From contig NZ_JAGSYE010000003.1 in the NCBI RefSeq assembly GCF_025685565.1, forward strand, positions 1-64,000: 64,000 nt of DNA, in the 5' to 3' direction. Below, piece after piece: positions 32,536 through 41,967 of the stretch. Source of the DNA: Granulicella aggregans (GTDB lineage Bacteria; Acidobacteriota; Terriglobia; Terriglobales; Acidobacteriaceae). A program made the position numbers and the translations under genes. Below the pieces are notes generated by a model. It was not told the DNA's origin and ran no database searches. It saw nothing but the letters and a program-made list of their open reading frames with translations. The number at the start of each line of letters is the position of its first letter. Within the stretch, counting starts at the first letter, position 1.

Positions 32536-33951
32536 ATGATCCCATTGAACAGACGAGAGTTTCTCTACAAGATCGGCTCGACTGCTTTCCTGCCGTCCCT
32601 GGCGCCGCTCGCGACCGGGCGCGCGTTCTCCGCGGCTCTTCCCGCTTCGACCGCAAAGGCTGACCATACCCTCCGGATCGAGCCGACTACGCTCGACATC
32701 GGGCCCGGCGTCTCTATCCGTACCGTCACCTATAACGGCCAGGTTCCAGGGCCTCTCCTTCGCATGAAGGAAGGTAGCCCCGTCGTGATCGACGTGACCA
32801 ACGCCACATCCACGGACGACATCGTTCACTGGCACGGTCTAGCCATTGGCACCGTCCCCGATGGCGCAGTGGAAGAAGGCTCCCCGCTGATCGCCGCGGG
32901 CAAGACTCTCCGCTATAGCTTCACGCCGAAGCCAGCAGGCACCCGCTGGTATCACACCCATGCCATGGCGATGGGCGATCTGAAGCTGGCTGCCTACACC
33001 GGCCAGTTCGGCTTCCTGCTGGTCGAAGGCCGAGAGCCAAGCCCGCACTATGACCGGGAAGTTAACCTCGCCGTCCATCACTGGGAGCCGTCCTTCGTCC
33101 CCATGGTTGAGACCATGCGCGCCGAGTCTTCCAACATGCCGCAGACGACTGGCTCGGACGTCGGCTACAAGTACGCTACGTTCAATGGCCACATGCTCGG
33201 CGCGGGCGAACCCATTCGAGTGCGAAAGGGCGAACGGGTGATGATGCGTCTGCTGAACGCCAGCGCGACTGAAAACGTCGTGCTCGCGTTGCCTGCCCAC
33301 ACCTTTCGCGTCATCGCGATGGACGGCAACCCGGTTCCCAGGCCGCGCTCGGTGGAGGTTCTCTCGCTCGCCGTCGCGGAGCGGGTAGACGTTATCGTCG
33401 AGATGAACTCGCCCGGCGTCTGGGTTCTCGGGTCAACCCTCGAAGCGGAACGTACCAAAGGTCTCGGCATCGTCATCGAGTACGCTGGCAGCACCGGCCA
33501 GCCGGTCTGGCGTGATCCCGCACCCGCCGAGTGGGACTACTCCCTCTTTGCAGCAAACAAACCTGCACCCGAGCCGGCGGAGACCTTCGTCCTCACGTTC
33601 CGCGACGCCGGATCACTGGATGGCTCGAAGTTCGACACGTGGACCATCAATGGAGACGCGTGGCCAAAGGTCCAGCCCATCATGGTGGACCAGGGCGAGC
33701 GCTATCGCATGCTCTTCCGCAACGCCAGCGGCGATCAGCATCCCATGCACCTTCACCGGCACAGCTTTGAAGTCACGAAGATCGGCGACAAACCTATGAG
33801 CGGCCTGATGAAGGACGTCATCAACGTGATGCCGCTTCAGACTATCGCCGTCGACTTTATCGCCGACAATCCCGGCGATGCCCTGCTGCACTGCCACCAG
33901 CAACTCCACATGGACTACGGCTTCATGCAGATCGTGAAGTACCGCGGGTGA
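32536..33951 (+). CDS. Multicopper oxidase
   Basis: 471 residues from ATG 32536 (an in-frame ATG at 32503 would add 11). A Tat signal (PLNRREFLYKIGSTAFLPSL) directs it folded to the periplasm. All copper motifs are present: HWHGL near 98, WYHTHAM near 139, HPMHLHRHSFEV near 396 and HCHQQLHMDYGFM near 454, giving T2/T3 centres and a T1 site with M as axial ligand. The three-domain SufI/CueO-like order is suggested by length. Its stop overlaps the GTG start of the PQQ dehydrogenase gene (GTGA), so the two are coupled and may form one periplasmic oxidation system. Confidence 0.92.
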   Translation: MIPLNRREFLYKIGSTAFLPSLAPLATGRAFSAALPASTAKADHTLRIEPTTLDIGPGVSIRTVTYNGQVPGPLLRMKEGSPVVIDVTNATSTDDIVHWHGLAIGTVPDGAVEEGSPLIAAGKTLRYSFTPKPAGTRWYHTHAMAMGDLKLAAYTGQFGFLLVEGREPSPHYDREVNLAVHHWEPSFVPMVETMRAESSNMPQTTGSDVGYKYATFNGHMLGAGEPIRVRKGERVMMRLLNASATENVVLALPAHTFRVIAMDGNPVPRPRSVEVLSLAVAERVDVIVEMNSPGVWVLGSTLEAERTKGLGIVIEYAGSTGQPVWRDPAPAEWDYSLFAANKPAPEPAETFVLTFRDAGSLDGSKFDTWTINGDAWPKVQPIMVDQGERYRMLFRNASGDQHPMHLHRHSFEVTKIGDKPMSGLMKDVINVMPLQTIAVDFIADNPGDALLHCHQQLHMDYGFMQIVKYRG

Positions 33952-36386
33952 CGCGCACGGGCAACGCACTTCCGCCATCCCTCCGCCTCGCCCTGGCGGC
34001 CCTTATGACGGCGCTGGGGTTCGGCCTGTGGCTAGGCTATCCGCACATCACGCATGCGGCCTTCGCTGTCGCATCGAATCAACCGACACTCTCGACCGAC
34101 TGGCCTGCCTACAACGGAGGAGTCAACGGAGATCACTACTCCGAACTCGCCCAGATCAACGTCGGCAACGCTCATCTCCTCAAGCAGGTCTGGCGCACCG
34201 ACGTCGGCAATGATGGCGGCGTGCAGGTCAACCCGCTCGTCGTTGGGCGCGTCGTCTACGGCTACACGCCTACGCTCCAGGTCATCGCGATGGATGGTGC
34301 CACTGGCAGAAAGCTCTGGACCTTCGACTCGAAGATCGAGGGCCGCCAGCCCAGCCGCGGCTTCAGCTACTGGCATTACGGCAAAGAGTCCGTTCTCTTC
34401 GCCTACATCATGAACTTTCTCTACGCGCTCGACCCTGCCACTGGCCAGCCAATCAGAAGCTTCGGCGAAGACGGACGACTGGATCTGCGCAAGGACCTGG
34501 ACTCGGACTACACCCAGAACAACGTCGCCCTGACCACACCAGGGGTGCTCTTCCACGACCTCCTCATCGTTGGCTTCCGCGCTCCGGAGACAAACCCTGC
34601 TCCACATGGCGACATTCGCGCCTATAACGTTCGCACCGGAAAACTTACCTGGAGCTTTCACACCATTCCGCATCCCGGCGAAGCGGGCTACGCCACATGG
34701 CCCCAAGACGCATGGCAAACCGCGGGAGCCGCCAATAATTGGGCCGGGATGACCGTCGATATCCAGCGCGGCATCGTCTTCGCACCCACCGGTTCGGCAG
34801 TCTCTGACTTCTACGGTGCCGACCGCGTAGGCAACGACCTCTTCGCCAACACGCTCCTCGCGCTGGACGCGAACACCGGCAAGCAGCTCTGGCACTTTCA
34901 AGGCGTGCATCACGACATATGGGATCGCGACTTCCCTGCTTCACCTGCCCTCGTCACTGTCCAACACGATGGCAAGACAATCGACGCCGTCGCCCAGACC
35001 AGCAAGCACGGCTTCGTCTTCCTCTTCGACCGCGTCACCGGCAGGCCGCTCTTTCCCATCGAGGAGCGTCCGTTCCCTTCCTCCGACGTACCGGGTGAAG
35101 TCGCCTCACCGACCCAGCCGATCCCCACGGCGCCCGAGCCGTTCGCCCGCCAGAGGCTCACCTCCGATATGCTGACCGCGCGCACGCCCGAGGCGCATGC
35201 GTGGGCCGAAAAAGAGTTCAAGACCTTCCGCAGCGAGGGACAGTTCATCCCTCTATCGGTGGACAAACAGACTGTCGTCTTCCCGGGCTTCGACGGCGGA
35301 GCCGAGTGGGGCGGACCAGCCATCGATCCTCGCTCCGGCGTGATCTACGTCAATGCGAACGACCTTGCCTGGACCAGCGGCCTCACCGAAAACAAGCCCG
35401 GCACTCCTGGCCAGGTGCTGTACCAGACGCAGTGCGCCATCTGCCACGGCGGCGACCGCAAGGGCAATCCACCTGCTTTTCCCACGCTCGTCGATATCGA
35501 CAAGCGTCTCACCAAATCTCAGCTTGTCGCGACCATTCACGGCGGCAAAGGCCGCATGCCCGGATTTCCCGCGGTTCAGAACACGCGCCTCGAACAACTT
35601 GTCGACTATCTCGATCACCCCACGACCGCCGATCCGGACATGAACATCGCTTTGGCGTTGGGTGGCACGGATGTTCCCGGCGGCAGGCTCTATGCGAAGA
35701 ACTGCGCCATCTGCCACGGCGAAGATCGGCTCGGGGCGCCTTCGAACTACCCCGGCCTGCTGGGCGTTCGCGCACGCATGTCCGATGCGCAGATCGTCAC
35801 GATCATCCACCAGGGCAAAGGCCGCATGCCCGCATCTCCGAAGCTCACAGCCGACGACAACGCCGCCATCCTGCGCTATCTCGGGCCGCCGATGGACGCT
35901 CCCCCCGCCGCGTCCGAGAAACGCGAGCTCGTCGGCGCGAACTCGTCGACCGTCCCGAGGTACCGCTTCACCGGATATCGCAAGTTTCTCGACCCCGACG
36001 GTTATCCGGCCGTCGCTCCGCCCTGGGGCACGCTTAACGCGATCGACCTGAACACCGGCAAATTCATCTGGAAGATTCCACTGGGCTCTTATCCTGAACT
36101 CGCAGCAAAGGGCATGGGCGATACCGGCACCGAAAACTATGGTGGCCCCGTCGTCACCGCAGGCGGCGTCCTGTTCATCGGAGCTACGATCTATGACCGC
36201 AAGCTCCGCGCCTTTGAGTCCGCGACCGGCAAGCTGCTCTGGGAGGGCGATCTCCCCTTCGCCGGCACCGCCACCCCCAGCACGTACATGATCGATGGCA
36301 AACAATACATCGTGATTGCCACCAGCGGCGCCCGCAACCCGAAAGGCCCGCAAGGAGCGGCCTACGTCGCCTTTGCCCTGCCATAG
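33948..36386 (+). CDS. PQQ-dependent dehydrogenase with two internal cytochrome c modules
   Basis: 812 residues from GTG 33948. An N-terminal membrane/signal helix (LALAALMTALGFGLWLG) is followed by an eight-bladed PQQ propeller (WPAYNGGVNGDHYSELAQIN; ATGRKLWTFD; WDRDFPASPALV; FPGFDGGAEWGGPAIDP). Before the last blades come two c-type cytochrome modules with CAICH at about 496-500 and 586-590, each with a following GRMPGFP or GRMPASP that supplies the methionine ligand. The propeller then resumes (PWGTLNAIDLNTGKFIWKIPLGSYPEL) to the end. It belongs to the quinoprotein glucose/alcohol dehydrogenase group. Electrons from the sugar or alcohol would go through the haems, possibly to the coupled multicopper oxidase (inference). 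Confidence 0.92.
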   Translation: MTRTGNALPPSLRLALAALMTALGFGLWLGYPHITHAAFAVASNQPTLSTDWPAYNGGVNGDHYSELAQINVGNAHLLKQVWRTDVGNDGGVQVNPLVVGRVVYGYTPTLQVIAMDGATGRKLWTFDSKIEGRQPSRGFSYWHYGKESVLFAYIMNFLYALDPATGQPIRSFGEDGRLDLRKDLDSDYTQNNVALTTPGVLFHDLLIVGFRAPETNPAPHGDIRAYNVRTGKLTWSFHTIPHPGEAGYATWPQDAWQTAGAANNWAGMTVDIQRGIVFAPTGSAVSDFYGADRVGNDLFANTLLALDANTGKQLWHFQGVHHDIWDRDFPASPALVTVQHDGKTIDAVAQTSKHGFVFLFDRVTGRPLFPIEERPFPSSDVPGEVASPTQPIPTAPEPFARQRLTSDMLTARTPEAHAWAEKEFKTFRSEGQFIPLSVDKQTVVFPGFDGGAEWGGPAIDPRSGVIYVNANDLAWTSGLTENKPGTPGQVLYQTQCAICHGGDRKGNPPAFPTLVDIDKRLTKSQLVATIHGGKGRMPGFPAVQNTRLEQLVDYLDHPTTADPDMNIALALGGTDVPGGRLYAKNCAICHGEDRLGAPSNYPGLLGVRARMSDAQIVTIIHQGKGRMPASPKLTADDNAAILRYLGPPMDAPPAASEKRELVGANSSTVPRYRFTGYRKFLDPDGYPAVAPPWGTLNAIDLNTGKFIWKIPLGSYPELAAKGMGDTGTENYGGPVVTAGGVLFIGATIYDRKLRAFESATGKLLWEGDLPFAGTATPSTYMIDGKQYIVIATSGARNPKGPQGAAYVAFALP

Positions 36387-36451
36387 CTCTATGCGTATGG
36401 GACGCAAGGGATCTACTTCTCATCACGACACGCTTACAAAGGAGCAATCCA

Positions 36452-37351
36452 TTGAACTTCACACGACGTCACTTCATCGCAACTGCAGCTGCCGCCCTCA
36501 CCGTCCGCACCGCGCTCTCCGAACCCCTCGGCCTGCCCGCAGGCATCCAGCTCTATGCTGTCCGTGACGAGCTTGCGAAAGACACACCCGGAACCCTGAA
36601 AGCGCTCCACGACCTCGGCTTCCGTGAGGTCGAGTCCGCCGGCTTCGGCAAGTACACCGCAGTCGAGTTCGGCAAGCTCATCAGCGACGCGGGGCTGAGC
36701 TGCCCCAGCGCCCATCTTCCCTTCACCGGTGCGGCCGACCTGGCCCCCATCTTCGCCGACGCCAATGCGCTTGGCGCTCACTTCGCGGTCAGCTCCGTCT
36801 TCGTCAATCTCTTTCCCAATGGACGGCCAAAATCCACGGATCAGGCTGCACCCTCGCCCGCGCTTGGACTGGACGGCTTCAAGAAGATCGCAGCGCACAT
36901 GAATGATGCAGGCAAGCAAGCCAAAGCCGCCGGTCTGCAGTATGCCTACCACAACCACAACTTCGAATTCGAGAAGATGCCCGACGGCTCATTCGGCTAC
37001 GACGTCCTGCTCAACGAGACCGACCACGATCTGGTGAAGTTCGAGATCGATTGCGGCTGGATGACGGTCGCAGGCGCCAGCGCTCCGGCTTACTTCAAGC
37101 GTCACCCCGGCCGCTTCCGCATGCTTCACGTCAAAGACTTCCGTCCCATCAAGCCCACGATCGACCTCGTCGGTCCCGGCCGCCCTACCGGCGTGGAACT
37201 CGGGCACGGCTTTATCGACTACAAGTCGATCTTTGCCGCCGCGAAGACAGCAGGCATCGTGCATATCTTCGCCGAACAGGAAGCGCCCTACCAACGCGGA
37301 CAGCTTGAGTCCGCCAAAGTCAGCTACGACTTCCTCCACTCTTTCTCTTAG
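36452..37351 (+). CDS. Secreted sugar phosphate isomerase/epimerase-like TIM barrel
   Basis: 299 residues with a Tat-like signal (FTRRHFIATAAAALTVRTAL). The rest is an AP-endonuclease-2-type TIM barrel of the xylose isomerase-like group: GIQLYAVRDEL, GFREVESAGF, YHNHNFEF with metal-binding residues, KFEIDCGWMTVAGA, MLHVKDF and IFAEQEAP with the conserved acidic metal ligand. The start is a TTG (36452) seven bases after AAAGGAG; no ATG fits. It follows the PQQ dehydrogenase gene by 65 bases and may work on its sugar product or simply share its promoter. Confidence 0.9.
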   Translation: MNFTRRHFIATAAAALTVRTALSEPLGLPAGIQLYAVRDELAKDTPGTLKALHDLGFREVESAGFGKYTAVEFGKLISDAGLSCPSAHLPFTGAADLAPIFADANALGAHFAVSSVFVNLFPNGRPKSTDQAAPSPALGLDGFKKIAAHMNDAGKQAKAAGLQYAYHNHNFEFEKMPDGSFGYDVLLNETDHDLVKFEIDCGWMTVAGASAPAYFKRHPGRFRMLHVKDFRPIKPTIDLVGPGRPTGVELGHGFIDYKSIFAAAKTAGIVHIFAEQEAPYQRGQLESAKVSYDFLHSFS

Positions 37352-37709
37352 CTCTGTTCCAGCCCGGAGTTTCGGGCCAGAACGCGCTCCTCATGGGCCC
37401 CGATGGCGCGTTCATTACCGGAAGCGACTTTCTGAGGACGGTGGAGTGAAAGCGGCCTATTGGTTAGGAGATCTCGCTCCCAGGTAAGCACGGTCTCGGA
37501 CCGACTGTGCAATGACTGGGCGTGGGGAAGAATCAAAGAGGCGAGACGGAACAAGGGTTCACAGCAAGGGTTAGACTGCTCCGGCTCAACTCGAAGTCCT
37601 TGCACGCCTCGCACCTGTGATTCAGAGTTCGGGGAACTCCTTCGAACGACAGCCATCAGAACTGCCGGGCCATGCTGATCATCCAGATGCAAGCGCAGGA
37701 GATGTGCCT
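37352..37709. other. Non-coding stretch with weak terminator-like hairpin
   Basis: After the isomerase gene a hairpin with arms GTTC..GCCCG and CGGGC..GAAC lies at 37356-37383 (loop GAGTTT, two mismatched bases in the stem), a possible terminator without a T-run. The rhomboid frame stays open from 37617, but its start is placed at 37710. No other gene or RNA is recognised. Confidence 0.5.
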
Positions 37710-39188
37710 ATGCCTGAAGATCCATCGACGCCTGTGGCCGTTCAAGAGCTTCCTACCCTTCAGCAGACCCTGGATGCCGCAACCCCGAAGGTGATGGTCA
37801 CGATCGCGCTGATCGCAATCAATCTGTCCATCTTCGTGGCAATGTTCATCCTCGGTGCCTCGTCTTTCCAACCTGCGCAGATTCTGCCGTGGGGAGCGAA
37901 CTATGGCCCACTTACCACGCACGGTCAGTGGTGGCGGCTACTGACTGCCTGCTTTATTCATCTCAGCGTCATCCACGTTCTGATGAACATGTACATCCTC
38001 TTCCAGGTGGGCATCTTCACCGAAAAGCTCTTTGGCAATCTCCGCTTTCTTGTGCTTTACCTGCTCGCCGGGGTCTTCGGAAACGTAGCGGGTCTTTACC
38101 TTCATCCCAATGTTGTCTCGGCGGGAGCTTCAGGGGCCGTCTTCGGCGTCTACGGAGCCTTGCTGGCGTTCCTGCTGAAGGAACCCGACGTGATCCCGAA
38201 AGCGAATGCACTCGCGATCGCAAAGTCCGCCGGCGTTTTTCTTCTCTTCAACATCATCTATGGCTTGTCCAAATCAGAAGTTGATATGACCGCACATATC
38301 GCTGGATTGGCCGGAGGCTTCGTAGCCGGATGGTTTCTCGCGAGCCCGCTCTTGCCAGCAGCCCAGCACATTCAGCCTCTCCGGGCTCTGACGGTCGCGG
38401 CAGGTGGAACCCTCCTCGCAACCGTTTGCCTCATGGCCGCTCCGAAGACCCAAATGAACATAAGTGAGTTGAACCGCCAGGTCATGACCGGGAAGAGCAT
38501 ACCGGTGGGCAACGGCGGCAAGATCATATACAGCGGCGCAGCCACTGTGGAAGACGCCGAAAACCTCGGCAAATTGCTTCGAGAACAATACTTCTTCTCG
38601 AACCAGGGCAACGTCATCCTCTTCTCGAAAGACTCTACCGGCCCGTCGATCACCTTCCCACTGAGAAGCCAGCGAGCGAAGGGAGTGTCCACAATCGCAG
38701 GGAATGTCCAAGCCCCGGCAAACGCGGTGCCGCTGTGGGACGATCCAAACACGATTCTGAACTTTGAGAGGCTCGGCGTACTAATCGCTCCGTTTGTTGG
38801 CGGCCCACCTTTGGAGGTTCGCTTGACCGACGCCAAAGGCGATCTGAAACATGTACTGCATATCGAGTACCGGTCGCGTGCCGTAAGCGCGCATGATCGG
38901 GTCTGGTACTCCGGCACCGCAAGCGAAGCAGACGCAAAGGTCCTCGGCAAGACGCTTCAATCCCTCGGATACTTTCATGACACCGGCGGCCTTGTCCTGC
39001 TTAAGAAAAATGCCGGAGCGACCGACTTGTCTTTGATCGTGAAGGACGGTGTTTGGAACGATCAGCGCCTTGTCGCAGGCTTTCAGACTCTCGGAGTCAA
39101 GATCGCCGACGCAATGGGAAGCCACCCTCTGGCTCTTCATTTACTTGACGGAACCCATCAGGAAAAGAAACTCCTGACAGTCCCTTAG
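37710..39188 (+). CDS. Rhomboid-family intramembrane serine protease with duplicated C-terminal domain
   Basis: 492 residues from ATG 37710, which has CAGGAGA upstream. Six membrane helices span about 25-220, with the loop WWRLLTACFIHLSVIHVLMNMY, catalytic serine S140 in GASGAVFG and histidine H196 in MTAHIAGLAGG; rhomboids cut membrane proteins inside the bilayer. After a further helix (LRALTVAAGGTLLATVCLMA) comes a soluble region of about 270 residues with two copies of one domain (see findings). The usual bacterial rhomboid ends near 220-280, so the extension is extra. No operon partner is obvious. Confidence 0.9.
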   Translation: MPEDPSTPVAVQELPTLQQTLDAATPKVMVTIALIAINLSIFVAMFILGASSFQPAQILPWGANYGPLTTHGQWWRLLTACFIHLSVIHVLMNMYILFQVGIFTEKLFGNLRFLVLYLLAGVFGNVAGLYLHPNVVSAGASGAVFGVYGALLAFLLKEPDVIPKANALAIAKSAGVFLLFNIIYGLSKSEVDMTAHIAGLAGGFVAGWFLASPLLPAAQHIQPLRALTVAAGGTLLATVCLMAAPKTQMNISELNRQVMTGKSIPVGNGGKIIYSGAATVEDAENLGKLLREQYFFSNQGNVILFSKDSTGPSITFPLRSQRAKGVSTIAGNVQAPANAVPLWDDPNTILNFERLGVLIAPFVGGPPLEVRLTDAKGDLKHVLHIEYRSRAVSAHDRVWYSGTASEADAKVLGKTLQSLGYFHDTGGLVLLKKNAGATDLSLIVKDGVWNDQRLVAGFQTLGVKIADAMGSHPLALHLLDGTHQEKKLLTVP

Positions 39189-39429
39189 CGCCCCGGGCGA
39201 GAGCCCGCTGCTTCCATTGCCGCAAGCGCTGCTCTCTTCTGGACACGCGATACGACATCAGGCATATCTTAGTATCTAGCTGGGTTACGGAGAGACGGTG
39301 CATATCCAGCGAGATATCCGGCTTATCACGCTACGTTGCCAACTTCGAGTCGCCCCGAAAAAGGGCAACTACTCCAAAATCGGAATCATCTACCTTTGTG
39401 GAAGCCCACTTCCGGAGGCCATTACGAGC

Positions 39430-40176
39430 ATGAAAGTTTACCGTCTTCTTTCCAGGGTTATTCTCTTGGCGGGCATCGCAGCGGCGATGGGCGCGATCGG
39501 ATGCAAATCGACTCCCCCTGCTACCCCAGCACCTGTAGCCGGACAGAACGCCCCCGCCGGTCCGGTGAACTCCGACGGAACTCCAACCAACGCTGCACCC
39601 GCGCCCTCCACTGCGCCGACGGTCGCCGCCACGCCCGCACAGCCTGTGGCAGCTCCCTTGCCACCGCCCCAGCCAGTTGCCTTGGTAGCTCCAAGAGGAA
39701 CGCGCGTCGTAGTTCGTACCAATGAGACCCTCAGCGCTGGAAAGAATGAAGTCGGCGATGCCTTCTCCGGCGAACTCGAGGAGCCTATCGTCTCGCACGG
39801 CGAAACCCTGTTCCGCCGCGGCACACGAGTCTCCGGGACTGTCGTGGCGGCCAAAGGCAGAGGCAGATTCAAGGGCGAAGGAGCCATCGGGATCGAGATC
39901 TCATCCATCGGTTCCGTCCATGTTCACACTTCGGAGTACGAGAAAGAGTCCAAAGGCAAAGGCAAGCGTACCGGAGCTCTGATCGGCGGCGGCGCGGGTC
40001 TCGGCGCGATCATAGGCGGCCTCGCGGGCGGCGGAAAGGGCGCAGTCATCGGCGGTCTGGCTGGCGCTGGAGCGGGTACTGCAGGCGCAGCATACACCGG
40101 GAACAAGGATGTTGTGATTCCATCCGAGTCTGTAGTGACCTTCAGCCTTCTGGATCCCTTGACAGTGCAGCCCTAA
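39430..40176 (+). CDS. Lipoprotein with glycine-zipper segment
   Basis: 248 residues from ATG 39430. The signal peptide ends in a lipobox (GAIG-C at about residue 22), so the protein is anchored in a membrane. Then follows a disordered stretch rich in P, A, T and V (about 25-85), a conserved-looking domain (GTRVVVRTNETLSAGKNEVGDAFSGELEEPIV, LFRRGTRVSGTVVAAKGRG), and a glycine-zipper region near 185-225 (ALIGGGAGLGAIIGGLAGGG) of the kind found in outer membrane-associated proteins. The end, VIPSESVVTFSLLDPLTV, is typical of acidobacterial family members. Role unknown. A terminator-like hairpin follows. Confidence 0.8.
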   Translation: MKVYRLLSRVILLAGIAAAMGAIGCKSTPPATPAPVAGQNAPAGPVNSDGTPTNAAPAPSTAPTVAATPAQPVAAPLPPPQPVALVAPRGTRVVVRTNETLSAGKNEVGDAFSGELEEPIVSHGETLFRRGTRVSGTVVAAKGRGRFKGEGAIGIEISSIGSVHVHTSEYEKESKGKGKRTGALIGGGAGLGAIIGGLAGGGKGAVIGGLAGAGAGTAGAAYTGNKDVVIPSESVVTFSLLDPLTVQP

Positions 40177-40203
40177 AATCTGTCTGAGTTTGTTGTGAGA
40201 GAG

Positions 40204-40244
40204 TGCCCATCCGGATCGCGATAGCATCGCAGCCCGGATGGGCA
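40204..40244 (+). terminator. Hairpin after the lipoprotein gene
   Basis: TGCCCATCCGG and CCGGATGGGCA form a perfect 11-bp stem; inside it GCGAT and ATCGC make a second stem with loop AGC. It starts 27 bases after the lipoprotein stop and ends 32 bases before engB. Followed by ATCTTCATGC, so only a weak T-tract. Confidence 0.65.
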
Positions 40245-40276
40245 TCTTCATGCAATCAAGAGACTAAGATAGAGCT

Positions 40277-40891
40277 ATGCGCCTCTCGCCGGTCTTTCTG
40301 CTCTCTGCCACTGATGTGTCCCACTTCCCCACCAAGGCAAAGACCTTCGATGTGCCGGAAGTCGCGTTTCTCGGCCGCTCGAACGTAGGCAAATCTTCCC
40401 TGATCAACTCGCTCATCGGATCGAAGGAAGCGCACGTCTCCTCGACCCCCGGCCGAACCCGCGCGATCAACTTCTTCGCTCTGCACGAGGGCGCAGGCGA
40501 AAAAAAGAAGATCCGCCCCACGCTGATCTTTGCCGACCTCCCCGGCTACGGATACGCCAAGATCTCGAAGTCCATCTCCTCCGAGTGGCCTACCTTCATC
40601 GAACCTTACCTGGCCAACCGTGAGACGCTGGCACTGTGCATCTGCCTCGTAGACACCAACATCCCACCCCAGGCCAACGACACCCAGCTCATCACCTATC
40701 TCAAGCAAAGCCAGCGGCCTTATCTGGTGGTGGGCACCAAGGCCGACCGCATCTCAGGGAACGTCCTGTCAAAGTCCATCGCGGCACTCAAGCGCGAGCA
40801 CGAGGTCGACGAGATTCTGCCGATCTCCGCCAAAACCGACGCCGGCATCAAGACGCTATGGTCACGCCTGATGGCCGTGTCGGAGGAATAG
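40277..40891 (+). CDS. engB: Ribosome biogenesis GTPase EngB/YsxC
   Basis: 204 residues, the usual length. G1 GRSNVGKSS at 33-41, G2 region TPGRTR near 54-59, G3 DLPGYGYAK near 82-90, G4 TKAD near 149-152 and G5 ISAK near 179-182. This essential GTPase assists late assembly of the large ribosomal subunit. It has a short AGATAGAG ribosome site. The sialidase-like gene follows after six bases, probably on the same transcript by chance of position. Confidence 0.95.
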   Translation: MRLSPVFLLSATDVSHFPTKAKTFDVPEVAFLGRSNVGKSSLINSLIGSKEAHVSSTPGRTRAINFFALHEGAGEKKKIRPTLIFADLPGYGYAKISKSISSEWPTFIEPYLANRETLALCICLVDTNIPPQANDTQLITYLKQSQRPYLVVGTKADRISGNVLSKSIAALKREHEVDEILPISAKTDAGIKTLWSRLMAVSEE

Positions 40892-40897
40892 ACACCT

Positions 40898-41950
40898 GTG
40901 CGCCGCCACCTCTCAATCGTTCTTGCACTCATCGCGGTCTTCACCATGCACCTGTCTGCTCAACCGAAGGGCGAGTTCATCTTCCCGCCCGGCAGCACCT
41001 TATTTCCATCGAGCCACGCCTCCACCCTCGTCGAACTGAGCGACCACTCGATCCTTTCCGCCTGGTTCGGGGGTACCGCTGAGGGCGCAAACGACGTGGC
41101 GATCTGGAGCTCGAGGCAGATCGCCAGAGCATGGTCGAAACCGGTCGAACTGGCACGAGAACCCGGCGTCGCCTGCTGGAATCCAGTCCTCTTCCATGCG
41201 CCGAATCCGCCCGCCAAATCTCAGCGCCTGTGGCTCTACTACAAGTTCGGGACCGACCCGCAAAATTGGACCGCCGCCCGCAAGTACAGCGACGACGAAG
41301 GGACGACCTGGTCGCCCGCAGAACACCTTCCGGCAGGTTTGATCGGCCCGGTTCGGGCCAAGCCGCTCGTCTTACCCGACGGCACCATCGTCAGCGGAAG
41401 CTCCACTGAGTCTTATCACTCCTGGGCCGTATGGATCGAGCGCAGCAAGGACAACGGCAAGTCCTGGGCGAAGATCGGGCCAATTGCCCCGGCCCCTTCA
41501 GACCCCGCCTCGAACCAGCGCGAAGGCATCATCCAGCCCTCCGTCGTCTCGCTCAGAGCAAAGCACCTGCGTCTCTATGCACGTTCCACCGAGGTCATCG
41601 GACGAGTCGTCGTATCCGACTCCTTCGATAAAGGCATCACATGGACCGAGGCCCGTCCCATCGATGTGCCTAACCCAAACTCTGGCATCGATGCCGTCGC
41701 CCTCAAAGACCACCGCGTCGTCCTGATCTACAACAACACAACAAAGGGCCGGTCTCCTCTGAACCTCGCCCTAAGTAACGACGGCGACCACTTCAAAATG
41801 TTTCTCACGCTGGAAGACGAACCCGGAGAGTTCTCCTACCCGGCGATCATCGAGGCCAGCAACAATGACCTCTGCATGACCTACACCTGGAACCGCAAGT
41901 CGATCCGATTCGTCCGCCTGCGGCAGTCAGAGATCCCAAAGCTCCCATAA
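40898..41950 (+). CDS. Sialidase-family (BNR) exo-glycosidase-like protein, secreted
   Basis: 350 residues from GTG 40898 behind GGAGGA. A signal peptide of about 21 residues ends LSAQ. The mature part is a six-bladed propeller of the BNR/sialidase type, with repeated Asp-box-like strands: SILSAWFGGTAEGANDVAIWSSR, SDDEGTTWSPAEHL, SKDNGKSWAKIG, SDSFDKGITWTEA. The GGT-EG pattern and F-P-S-S-H-A-S-T-LVEL start match bacterial 'exo-alpha-sialidase' annotations; substrates may be plant or fungal glycans rather than sialic acid. Convergent with accA (17 bases). Confidence 0.85.
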   Translation: MRRHLSIVLALIAVFTMHLSAQPKGEFIFPPGSTLFPSSHASTLVELSDHSILSAWFGGTAEGANDVAIWSSRQIARAWSKPVELAREPGVACWNPVLFHAPNPPAKSQRLWLYYKFGTDPQNWTAARKYSDDEGTTWSPAEHLPAGLIGPVRAKPLVLPDGTIVSGSSTESYHSWAVWIERSKDNGKSWAKIGPIAPAPSDPASNQREGIIQPSVVSLRAKHLRLYARSTEVIGRVVVSDSFDKGITWTEARPIDVPNPNSGIDAVALKDHRVVLIYNNTTKGRSPLNLALSNDGDHFKMFLTLEDEPGEFSYPAIIEASNNDLCMTYTWNRKSIRFVRLRQSEIPKLP

Positions 41951-41967
41951 ACGCAGAGCTTCGTAAG

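Noticed and set aside
35253-36407. 384-codon open frame on the minus strand
   Set aside because: Complement of the PQQ dehydrogenase gene; the plus-strand protein has clear motifs, including both haem sites.
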